Part shown: piece after piece, positions 10,068-19,476 of the stretch
Numbering within the stretch: position 1 is the stretch's first letter
Layout of the letters: each line of letters opens with the position of its first letter
Source of the DNA: Gaertneriomyces semiglobifer
Lineage: Eukaryota > Chytridiomycota > Chytridiomycetes > Spizellomycetales > Spizellomycetaceae
NCBI GenBank assembly: GCA_025558075.1
Contig: JAHLKF010000042.1
Location: 17,653 to 81,652, forward strand
Length of the DNA: 64,000 nt
Direction: 5' to 3'
Made by a program: the position numbers and the translations under genes
Notes under the pieces: generated by a model
What the model saw: the letters and a program-made list of their open reading frames with translations, nothing else
Told to the model about the DNA's origin: nothing
Databases searched by the model: none

Positions 10068-10355
10068 CTATTTCTTCTTTGTCACAACTTTCTTCTTTGC
10101 TGTTACAATCTTCTTTTTTGTTGAACGGGGTGTATCATCTAGACGCACGTATTCCTTGTATTTTTCTTCCAATGTGTCAAGGTCTACCATTGCTTTCAAT
10201 AATTGAACACTTTTGGACGGAAGGATACTCAGTGCTTCGAGATCATTGAGGAAAGCGTTCCTATGTTCTTTGGTTATTAGAGAGCATAAATCGAAGCATC
10301 ATTCGTGGACTATCTCATCATACTCACCAAAGAACCTGGTTCCTTCCCAGATCAT
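10068..10355 (-). pseudogene. EVE-1 Lys-tailed small protein gene with an internal TGA
   Basis: Read from an ATG at 10355, 96 codons in one frame are interrupted only by TGA at 10299-10301. The product matches the intact 88-residue EVE-2 protein at 38305-38571: an N-terminal M-x-x-x-G-x-x-FF/FW block, a middle KE---AF/AY--D-E block, an L-P-x-x--L--M block, a KYKEYV/QYQEYV motif and a Lys-rich tail ending in KKK repeats. At the TGA, EVE-2 has Arg, consistent with CGA to TGA. Both genes are the last gene of their element, on the minus strand, beside a repeat cluster. Function unknown; the basic tail suggests nucleic-acid binding. Confidence 0.6.
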
Positions 10356-10421
10356 TGTTCAGTTGTTATCAATGGACAGACATAAAAAAAGGAAACGTTA
10401 AATAAAAGCTTTGACGGAAAC

Positions 10422-10718
10422 GTGGGGGTGCAGGGGGTGCAAAAGGGGGTGCAGGTATATTTTGAAAAAAGTCCAAAAAAGTGCTTACGTGAGCAGGTGT
10501 GGTGCAAAGGGTGCAAAGGGTGCAATGTTTTTAACTTTTTATATATATTGGGAAAATATAAAAAAAAACATAGAAACAAAATAAACGTTAATAAAAAAGT
10601 ATAATATCCTATAGAAAAAAAAGGGGGAAAAAAGGTGCACCCCCTGCACCCTGGGTTCTCGCAAGAGCTTTTTACCGATAAACGGCTGCACCCTGGCTGC
10701 ACCCCAGCTGCACCCTGA
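10422..10718. repeat. EVE-1 terminal cluster of inverted GGTGCA repeats around an AT-rich core
   Basis: Left arm (10422-10526) holds six copies of G(2-5)TGCA in direct orientation. Right arm (10634-10718) holds five copies in inverse orientation (TGCACC...). Between them is about 105 bp of A+T-rich DNA (10527-10633). A different but analogously placed repeat cluster lies beyond the last gene of EVE-2. The iteron-plus-AT-core layout suggests an origin or terminal recognition region (inference). No coding potential beyond repeat-derived frames is visible. Confidence 0.7.
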
Positions 10719-10990
10719 CCGGTTTGTTCTAAGGGAGGCACAAGGATGTCATGTCATATGAAGTGGTAAGGATGGATGCATCCCGTCGCGTGTACGTGTA
10801 CAAGATCGCGAGTCAGGACAAGATCGCTATGACACACGTGAAGTAATATTGGACTTGAACAGATTCGGACTTGTGACCGTTTTGAAGCTGCGACGGTTTT
10901 GGTCGCATTTGCGGCTGCGACTTGGACGCAAGTTAAATTGATGCTAGTGGGAAACTGGTTGGTGGCAATGATTGTCAATGGCGATCATGA
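10719..10990. other. intergenic, nothing recognised
   Basis: Between the GGTGCA cluster and the ATAAGTC array. No open frame with recognisable content, no RNA gene and no repeat was seen. Confidence 0.5.
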
Positions 10991-10997
10991 CCGGCGC

Positions 10998-11140
10998 GAC
11001 TTATTTCTTTCAATAAGTCATTAAGTAATTCTTATCCTCATAAGTCCTTAATTAACTTGTATCCTCATAAGTCCTCCAAATAAGTCATATCGATAAGTCA
11101 ACCTTAATAAGTCGACAGTAATAAGTCCTATCAATAAGTC
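10998..11140. repeat. ATAAGTC dispersed heptamer array
   Basis: Eight copies of ATAAGTC between 11013 and 11140, spaced irregularly (about 11-27 bp), with one inverse copy (GACTTAT) at 10998-11004. The array runs directly into the hairpin at 11146, whose stem contains the related string ATAAATAAG. Confidence 0.75.
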
Positions 11141-11145
11141 CCATT

Positions 11146-11195
11146 GACACAGTGCGCATAAATAAGCTGTAGAGCTTATTTATGCGCACTGTGTC
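11146..11195. repeat. perfect 23-bp hairpin
   Basis: Arms 11146-11168 and 11173-11195 are perfect reverse complements (left arm begins GACACAGTGCGCAT, right arm ends ATGCGCACTGTGTC) around a 4-nt loop GTAG. It lies immediately before the gypsy open frame. It could be a terminal palindrome of an unrecognised element, a protein-binding site or a terminator. Confidence 0.85.
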
Positions 11196-11203
11196 ATCGG
11201 TCC

Positions 11204-13609
11204 TTGATCCTCATCTCACACGTGCCTGAGAGGGATCGAGAGGCTTTCCTGCAGTGGAGCCAGGACCACCCGCTGATCGTCCGCGACGATCAGCATGGGC
11301 CCGGACTGGTCGCATTTCTGCTAACTGGCCACCCAGCAGTGGCCGATTACTATGTCAGACGCCAATTCCCGCGTTACATCAAGCTGGAAGAACACCCACG
11401 AGTGCTCGCCATGCAAGATCATCCGCAGGTCACACACCTGTTGGCCCAGGACTCGGAGCCCTTGTCACGCCCAAGAATCCCAGTGCGTCCCTTCCTTGAC
11501 AGGGACGAAGCCTGTGCAGCCACTTGGAGAGAGGTGCTTAAAAAAGGGTCGAGCCCGGCTACCTCCTCAATGCGGCACAGCACTGCGTTTACCATCACCT
11601 CGACGGTGGGGAAGCGTGTAACACTTAGCGAGGTTCCGGTTAACCCAGCTAGTCGCGTCAAGAAACAGCCGTGCTGGACGCTCACAATTATCAACAGTTT
11701 GTGGTTCCCAACCGTGTTGGACACTGGAGCAAGCGTATCGCTCATCTCCGCCAACCTTAAAGGGCCTGCTTACTCAGACAAGGACTTGCAGGCGGCCCCG
11801 GCCATGGATTTTTCCGGCATTGGAGGCCAGCTTAACTCGTCCTCAGTGGTATCGCTTCAGATGTCACTTAGAGGCGAATCAAGCGAGTACCTTACCTTTC
11901 GTGGCTACTTTCGGGTGATTGACTATCCCAAGCCACTTATCATCTTGGCGAACGATATCCTAGGACCTCTGCGAGTACAGACCCAAGTCCAGGACCCGCC
12001 ATTCAAAACGTTTGCGGTCACCATGACCAACCCCGATATCATCGTTCCTTGCTCGGTCACGGCCGAACTGCCAACGACTCACATGTCCGGCGTTCGAGTA
12101 CAAACAGCGTGGGGAATGTTCACAAAGGACTCTTCGTTCAAGCAGAAGAAGAAAGCCGCATCAGTATCCGAGGTCTTCAAGGTCGAAGTAGTCGAGGCAT
12201 CCTCGGACACCTTGACTCAGTTGATTGACCCAGAGGAGACGCTTACTCGAGACGAAGCCTTAGAGCTTAAGGCCAAGTGGGACATACCGGATGACTTAGC
12301 AGTAGCGCCCGATGACTTCGAGCAACAACTACGCTCAGAGAAGTTCAAGGTGGAGTTGAGCCGAGACCGGATCGTCATCTGGTTCCTCATCCAGCTTCTG
12401 CGCAAGTTCCATAAAGCGTTCTCTTACGAAGGCAATTTAATTGGGCATCACGACGAAATTCCTTTTGCGCCCAAGTTTATCGGACCACCTCCGCCACACA
12501 CGAAACCACGACACTTCTCACCGAAGGACAAGGAAGTGTTGGACAAGGAAACGCAAACCATGGTTGGTATCAACCGCTGGGAGCGCACCGACGACACCAT
12601 AGCCGTCAGCGACCCCGTTATAGTTCATTATGTGGACAAACCCCCGCGCATTGCATTTGACTTCCGCGAGGTCAACAAGCACATGGAATGGGATCCATAC
12701 CGTTTCCCAAACATGGCGGACATTCTACAGTGGCTCGTAGCCATCCCGTTCCGTTTTATTTCAGGTGGAGACGCCAATAAAGGCTTCTACCAAGTTTTCA
12801 TCGCCGATCCGCACGTGCGCAATTGGCTTTCGCTTCGTCTCCCAGACGGTATCTACCGCTTGCGCTACATGCCGTTTGGCCCACAGAATGCCCCCGCGCA
12901 TTTCTGTCGGGTGATGGACCACGTACTGCGCGGCATCAAGTGGCAAGATGTTAATAACTTTGTCGACGATGTCCACGCCCGATCTACCACAGCCAAGGAT
13001 GCCCTAGATGCCATAGCGCAATGGTTTAGTCGGTTCGTTGCCGCCGGCCTCACCCTGCGTCTGGACAAATGCAACTGGTTGTTCCGAGAGCTTGCAGCCT
13101 TGGGCTTCATCGCGTCCCAGGACGGGCTTAGGCCGGATCCAGCCAAGGTCGCAGCCATTACCCAATGGGATCTGCCTCTCTACGTTGGCGATCTCTGGGG
13201 CTTTGTGGGTTTGTTGGGGTTCTTCTGTCGCTTCATTGACAAGCACGCCGAACTCACCAAACCCTTGCATGAGGCAATCCTGGAAGGTGTCCAAGCTTAT
13301 CGCGTACACAAGGCTGCTAGAGACGAGCGCAAGGGGTCACGCCCCCAAAAATCCGCCGGTAAACTCCAGCAAGAAACCTTTGACGAAGCCCCGGTGTCCG
13401 CTCTAAACTCTACCGCCGACAACCTGGCCAAAGGCACTCTGCAACTCCCGTCAGTGCCATCCAAGGCGGTCAACATGCCCGCGGGTGTCATTGACCCTCT
13501 TTGCCCAGGCCGCCTCAAACACAAGGCGCTTGACCGGGCCATGAAACGCTTCTTGGCCACCCACCCGGTCGTCTGGAACGACGACCGAAAAAAGGCCTTC
13601 GCAGCCTGA
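11204..13609 (+). pseudogene. gypsy protease and reverse transcriptase region
   Basis: An 801-codon open frame. An aspartic protease motif VLDTGASVSLIS lies at about residue 174. The RT domain follows from about residue 410, with an LDK/DKPPR entry region, a FDFREVNKH block and catalytic FVDD (about 12,958-12,969; YVDD in most relatives). The frame ends at TGA 13607-13609, where a base has been lost from a C run: the RNase H frame continues at once one register over. No gag zinc knuckle is visible upstream. Part of a dead element. Confidence 0.85.
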
Positions 13610-13611
13610 AG

Positions 13612-14111
13612 GTGGCGCTCACCTCTGCACCGGTGCTCGCAGCATCACGTTCGGGCTTCCCGATTACCGTACACACGGACGCATGTGTGGAAGCCTTCAA
13701 CATTACGGTTGACCAACTACAACCAGATACCACGCGTCGACCGCTAGCCTACTACTCTAGGCGAACTACAAAGACTGAGGCCAATGCGCCCCCGGTCGAA
13801 CTAGAAGCCGGTTGCTTGATTTGGGGCCTCGACAAAGCGCGCTGCTACCTCGAAGGCGCCCAGTTCACGGTAGTCATAGATCACCGTGCCCTCTTGTGGC
13901 TCAAGAACTACAAGGGAACCAACCGCAAACTACAACGTTGGGCAGTCGAACTTGCCTATTGGGATCAGTGGATGACGATCGTTCACAAACCCAGCCGCTT
14001 CCAAATAGTCGCGGATACGTTGTCACGGCTAGTAGCAGCCCCCACAGTCCCGCCAGACACCTCCACTCCCACTCAGAAGGTCGAGGAGGTCGAGGAGGCC
14101 GAGGACATCTA
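13612..14111 (+). pseudogene. gypsy RNase H region, truncated by copia-B insertion
   Basis: Continues the polyprotein after the frameshift: ALTSAPVL block, HTDA (first RNase H aspartate), a RRPLAYYSR block, an ELEAGCLIWGL block, VVIDHRALLWL and an ADTLSR terminus. All are hallmarks of Ty3/gypsy RNase H. The gene is cut at the ATCTA target site (14107-14111) by the copia-B LTR and resumes at 19477. Confidence 0.85.
14107..14111. repeat. target-site duplication ATCTA (left copy)
   Basis: ATCTA flanks copia-B copy 1 on both sides (14107-14111 and 19477-19481): the 5-bp duplication expected from Ty1/copia integration. Confidence 0.9.
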
Positions 14112-14389
14112 TGTTGTAAGGGGGTCCCGGTGACATACACGTCATAGGGATACCCTAACCAGGGCGCGCGCTATGACATGGGTTCTTATCCATATCAGCA
14201 CACCAACGTGCGTCATGTGCCCATGAGCACGTGACCCATGTGACTGGCTGCCCTAACACCTGACACGTGACCTTTTCCGTCGGGTGGTTCTCTTATGCCG
14301 GGTATTCAACTGTACTCTTAGAACCTTAGACGTGAATACACATAAGCTTATTAGAAGGATCAGAGCATCAGCAGGATCCCTCTGCAACA
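14112..14389 (+). repeat. copia-B copy 1 5' LTR
   Basis: 278 bp beginning TGTTGTAAGG and ending CTCTGCAACA (TG...CA). Near-identical to 19201-19476 and 59215-59492. Confidence 0.95.
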
Positions 14390-14401
14390 GGTTATGAGCC
14401 C
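14390..14401 (+). promoter_or_regulatory. primer binding site (initiator tRNA-Met half-molecule type)
   Basis: GGTTATGAGCCC directly abuts the LTR. It is complementary to GGGCTCATAACC in the anticodon stem-loop of initiator tRNA-Met, the priming mode known from Drosophila copia. The same 12-mer follows the LTRs at 58147 and 59493. Confidence 0.75.
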
Positions 14402-14679
14402 CTGGCATCGATAGCTGTTACCTGCTTATCCTCTGCCCTTCAGTCTCCGGGTGGAACGGCCCGTTACCGACGATTCCTGACTTGCCCGAGCGATCACGCT
14501 GTTTTCCCGACATACGACGCTCCCGACACCGTTAATCCCCCTGCCAGCGATTAACGACGCCTGACACTTATTGATCCCCCTGCCTGCGATCAACGACAAC
14601 TGCTTATTGAACACCCTGCCTGTGTTCAACGACAACTGACCCTTATTGCACCTTGCCTGTGTATAACACTTTTTTTTAG

Positions 14680-17600
14680 ACGGCCCGCTCGACCCGCAGT
14701 GCCAAAGAGGAATTCTCGGCCCTCGACAACCCTCCGTCACTGTTCGCTGAACGACTGTTAACCGACACGCTTAAGAAAATCACCCCGTTCGATGGCAATC
14801 CCCAGGATGCCGCCCCCCGGCTGTTGACCTTCATCCGCTCCATCAACATGATTTACACCTAATGCCCCGATCTAACTGAGGAGGACCTTTTCTTAGTCGC
14901 TGTCTGCAATCTCCGCGACCATGCCCTTACATGGCTGGAAGACTGGAACCGCTCTGCCGCAAAAGCCGACGTTATTACTCAGTGGAACCCCCTCCGTCGT
15001 GCGCTCCATCAACGCTTCATTCCTGCTGCATATCTGGACTCCCAACGCCTTGCCCTGCGAAACCTTTCTCAAACCGGTACCGTCGGCGAATACAACTCTG
15101 CTTTCGAGAAAATTCGCTTAACCCTGCCGAACATGGACTCTGACGATGTTTGCCTTACTTACATCTGCGGTCTCAAACCCTCGGTTCGTGATCGCATTCG
15201 AAATCGAGTTGCCGCTGACACCCAGACCCTCGACGCCTTACAAGTTGCCGCACTGGACCTGGATGCGTCAGTATACACAAAACCTCGGACTCCTGAAGCC
15301 TTTGCCGCTGCCGCCGCGGCCACGCACCCCCGTCGCCGTCCCAGGCCGGCGGCCCGTCCCTGTGACATCTGCACCCAAGGAACCCACTATGTTCGTGACT
15401 GTCCCCTTGTCATTGACGCCAAGAAACGCGCTCAGTCCCGCCTGGCCGCACATGCCGCTGAACTTGCACACGACGACGAGGACTCCGGCCCGCCCGACTC
15501 CGACACTGACACCGACTCCGATCCCGAGGCCTTCCTTGTCTTATCGACTGACCGTGACGCGCCGCACTCCATCGCTCTCGATTCGGGCGCCACACATAGC
15601 ATCATTCGCGATCGCTTCCATCTGACGGAATTTCAAGCTTTTCCCTCGGCTCGACAAATCTCCGGCATTGGCACGTGCGCTGCTTACGGCAAGGGAACCT
15701 GAATCATCAACACACGTCATGGTTTACTTAAGCTTACTGACGTGCTCTATGCTCCCGAATGTCCGCGGAACCTGCTCTCCTTCGCGTCATTGGCCCAGTC
15801 CCGTTATGCCTTAGACTTCTCGGCTGATCTTAGTGCCGGGTGGATTACTCATCGCAAGTCGGGTGCTCGTGTAGCTGATGTCATACGTCACAATAAACTT
15901 TATTTTATTGCTGGGTATACCACTGCCTCTCTGGCTGAATATGAGGCCTTTACCACCCATGTCCGCAAGTCCGCGCGCATTACGCATCGTACGTCGCGTG
16001 CCGCCCCCCGTGACCCCCCGTCCGTGACTGCGCCCCAGGTTACCGTCACTGCGCCTCCGACGGCACAGCAACTTCACGCGCCCAACACGGTGGCACAGCA
16101 CTTTCCGACAAATCGACCAGAATCGACCAATTCGACCGAGTCGACACCGCCGACACCTCCGACACCTGCGATTGCGGCTGCTGACACTGTTTATTCACAA
16201 GATATACCGCCTACTTCACATGTTATCGCTGATCCTGCCCCTAGTTCCGCTGACTCTGTTACTCTTAAGCTCTGGCACCTACGTCTCGGTCATCCGAGCG
16301 CTGCTAATCTCCAACTAGCGCTTCGCGCATACGGTATTTCCGTGCCCGGCACCCTTGCGACCTGCGTTGGGTGTCGTGTCGCTAAGTCCCGACGCTCTCC
16401 ATTCAATCATGACAACCCCCAACCTGCAACCCGTGTCCTTGGTCGCATCCACAGCGACGTGCAGTCAGTCGAGCATGACACACTCGATCACTGCCCGTAC
16501 CTTGTCACGTTCATCGACGAACTTACTCGATACGCACATGTTGCCATCATCAAACATAAACACGATGTCCCCGCCGAATTCCACGCTTTCCGCCAACATG
16601 CTGAAAACCTCCATGGATGCAAAATCCTTGAACTGCGATGCGACAACGGCGGCAAATACCTGAGTCATGCCCTTGTCGGCGATCTTCGGCAGCACGGCAC
16701 CCGGGTTCGTCCCACCCACGCATACTCTCCGGCACAAAAGGGCATCGCCGAGCGTTATAATCAGATGTTAATGACACAAACCCGGGCGGTTATGCTGTCG
16801 AGTCACATACCTCAGCACCTGTGGAGGGAAATCGTCGTTGCTGTCAACTACCTCCGTCAGCGCACGCCGTCCCGCGCCATCGGCAATGCAACTCCATACG
16901 AAAAATGGCACGGTTCTCCCGCGGACGTGGCGAACCTGCGGGTCTTGTGGTCCGACGCTTATGTTCATATCCCCGTCGAACGCCGTCCCCATAAAAAGCT
17001 CGAACCCCGGGCCCGTCGCATGAAACTGATCGGGTACACTGACTCCACGGGTTACCGTTTCTACGATTCCCTGACACAGCGCCTTCATCGGTCCCGCGAC
17101 GTCACGTTCGATGAAACCAACTATGTCGATCCCGCTCCCGACGCTCCCGATGATGAAGTTTTTGAAGTCGAGTACATTGTTGATGAACGGATCGCACCGA
17201 CGGGGGAGCATCAATATTTTGTTAAGTACGTCGGGTATTCTGAACCTGAATGGAACGATGCGTTCAACTTACACGGCTTGCCCGTTGTTGATGAATATTT
17301 TGCTCGTAAGCATCGCTCCCCGGCATCTTCCTCCACGTCCCCTCCTACAGTCGAGGCCCTAGTAGCGTCCGCTCTGGACGGCCCCCGTGCCCGGGAACCC
17401 GTCACTTATAAGCAAGCGCTGCGCTCACCTGACCGTCAGGCCTGGCAGCAGGCCATCGATAAAGAACTCCAATCCTTGCTCGCTAATCAGACCTGGATGC
17501 CCGTCGACGCCTTGCCGTCCGACGCTTATACCATCGACTCTAAATGGGTTTTCAAGATTAAGCATCACCCGGACGGTTCCATCAAGAAGTATAAGGCCCG

Positions 17601-19140
17601 CCTTGTTGCCCGTGGGTTTACCCAGCACCCGGGTCTCGATTTCAATGAAACCTATGCTCCGGTCGTCAAGTTCAGCACGCTCCGCCTGCTATCGGCTCTC
17701 TCTCAGCTCTTCGGCCTTGTCGTCCACCAAATGGATGTCCTCACGGCATTCCTGAACGCTGTAATCGACACCGACATTCATATGCAACGCCCCGACGGGT
17801 CGTACGTTAAACTCCTACATTCGATCTATGGGTTAAAGCAGTCACCGCGCTTATGGAACCAAACCCTTGACACTTATCTGAAGTCCGTTGGTTTCCAACC
17901 CACGGTTCTCGACACCGTGCTGTACATTCGCCCTGCTGCCGGCGGCACACCTGACATCATCGCCCTGTACGTTGATGACCTCACCATCTGCTCCACGACG
18001 GCCCGCATACAGTTCATTAAGGATGGTCTTGCCCGGCGTCTCGGGATGGAGGACATGGGGGAGATTTCGTACATTCTTGGCATTGAAGTCACACGCACTG
18101 CTGACACACTGACACTGAACCAAGGCAAATACATTGATGACATGGTCCTTCGCTATGGCCTTGCCGATGCCACATCTGTCACTGTTCCACTGTCGCCCAG
18201 CTTATCGCTTGTCGCTGCCACCGACGACGACGTCCTGGCTGATCAAAAAATTTATCAGTCAATAATCGGCAGTTTGATGTATCTTACCGTCGCTACACGG
18301 CCCGATCTCGCATTCGCAATCTCCAAACTGTCCCGCTTCTTGTCGAAACCAACTGAACAGCATCTGAGTGCTGCTCGCCGTGTCCTCCGCTATGTAAAAG
18401 GCACTCGCAACCTCAAGCTCTTGTATGGCCCTAGAGACGGGGGAGTATCCTCCCTACATGGTTACTCCGACGCTGATTTCGCGGCAAATGCTGAAAATCG
18501 ACGTTTGACGTCGGCGTATCTCTTCTTGCTGAACGGAGGCGCTATTTCGTGGGCATCTAAGCTCCAGAACTCCACAGCACAATCTACAGCAGAAGCGGAA
18601 TACATTGCATTAGCTGAGGCCGCCAAAGAGGCAGTATGGCTCCGTCGACTGATGATCGCGGTCCTTGAGCACTTTCCACGAAATAACACCCACAAGTCCA
18701 TTCTCCCGGGCACTGAACATGGCCCCAACACGCACGGCGCTCTAACAGTGTACAAGGACAACCAGGCAGCCATCAAACTTGTCAACAACCCAGTTAATCA
18801 CAATCGCACCAAGCACATTGATCTCCGCCATCATTTCATCCGCGAAAAAGTTCATCAGACCCAGGAAATCGCTCTCCGCTATGTGTCCACTAACGACCAG
18901 CTTGCTGACGGACTTACCAAGGCCCTAGCAGCACCTGCTCTGAACAGCATGCTTCCCCGCATGGGTTTCCGCACGTTCGACGCTTCTGACAAGTTATTGA
19001 CAGCGTCCGACACTGCTGACAAGCTGATGACAGTGTCTGACAAGGTGCTGAAGGTGTCTGACACTGCTGACAGGTTGCTGACAATGCCTGACACTGCGGA
19101 CAAGCTGCTGAAGGTGTCGAACACTGACAATAAGCACTGA
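14680..19140 (+). pseudogene. copia-B copy 1 gag-pol polyprotein (start lost, two in-frame stops)
   Basis: 1,487 codons in one frame. The start codon used in copy 2 is ACG here (14680). TAA at 14860 is shared with copy 2; TGA at 15700 is private (copy 2 has TTA). Domains: gag with a CCHC knuckle CDICTQGTHYVRDC (15361-15402); protease DSGATHS (about 15581); GAG-pre-integrase HHCC (16264-16380); integrase core (16441-16760; DNGGK here, DNGGE in copy 2); a chromodomain (17155-17320) with EYIVDERI and EPEWNDAFNL blocks; RT with YVDD (17968-17979); RNase H (18460-18900). The C terminus (18980-19137) is a tail of imperfect ten-residue SDTADKLLTV-type repeats. A chromodomain is unusual in Ty1/copia. 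Confidence 0.92.
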
Positions 19141-19190
19141 ACAGTTGCTGAAGGTGTCGGGCAGTTTGCAGGAAATGTCGTGCATGCACC

Positions 19191-19200
19191 GAGGGGGGAG
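19191..19200 (+). other. copia-B polypurine tract
   Basis: GAGGGGGGAG abuts the 3' LTR, where plus-strand DNA synthesis is primed. Confidence 0.85.
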
Positions 19201-19476
19201 TGTTGTAAGGGGGTCCCGGTGACATACACGTCATAGAGATACCCTAACCAGGGCGCGCGCTATGACATGGGTTCTTATCCATATCAGCACACACGTGCGT
19301 CATGTGCCCATGAGCACGTGACCCATGTGACTGGCTGCCCTAACACCTGATACGTGACCTTTTCCGTCGGGTGGTTCTCTTATGCCGGGCATTCAACTGT
19401 ACTCTTAGAACCTTAGACTTGAATACACATAAGCTTATTAGAAGGATCAGAGCATCAGCAGGATCCCTCTGCAACA
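19201..19476 (+). repeat. copia-B copy 1 3' LTR
   Basis: 276 bp, TG...CA, paired with 14112-14389 and followed by target duplication ATCTA (19477-19481). Confidence 0.95.

Larger units (their letters stand above)
14112..19476 (+). mobile_element. Ty1/copia retrotransposon, family copia-B, copy 1
   Basis: Complete element: 5' LTR 14112-14389, primer site, gag-pol in a single frame, polypurine tract 19191-19200, 3' LTR 19201-19476, and ATCTA target duplications. The two LTRs differ by about five substitutions and a 2-3-base indel by eye, so the insertion is fairly young. It sits inside gypsy pol. A second copy begins at 59215, and a 57-bp LTR scrap lies at 40028-40084. Confidence 0.95.

Noticed and set aside
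10422..10718. CRISPR-like array
   Set aside because: Units are short, G-rich, unevenly spaced and occur in both orientations without unique spacers; this is eukaryotic DNA.
10352..10741. Open frame of 129 codons across the GGTGCA repeats
   Set aside because: Composition is dictated by the repeats and AT-rich core; it overlaps the conserved Lys-tailed gene start.
15146..15625. 159-codon frame within copia-B gag (also at 60249)
   Set aside because: Out-of-register shadow of the gag-pol frame, kept open by GC-rich codon use.
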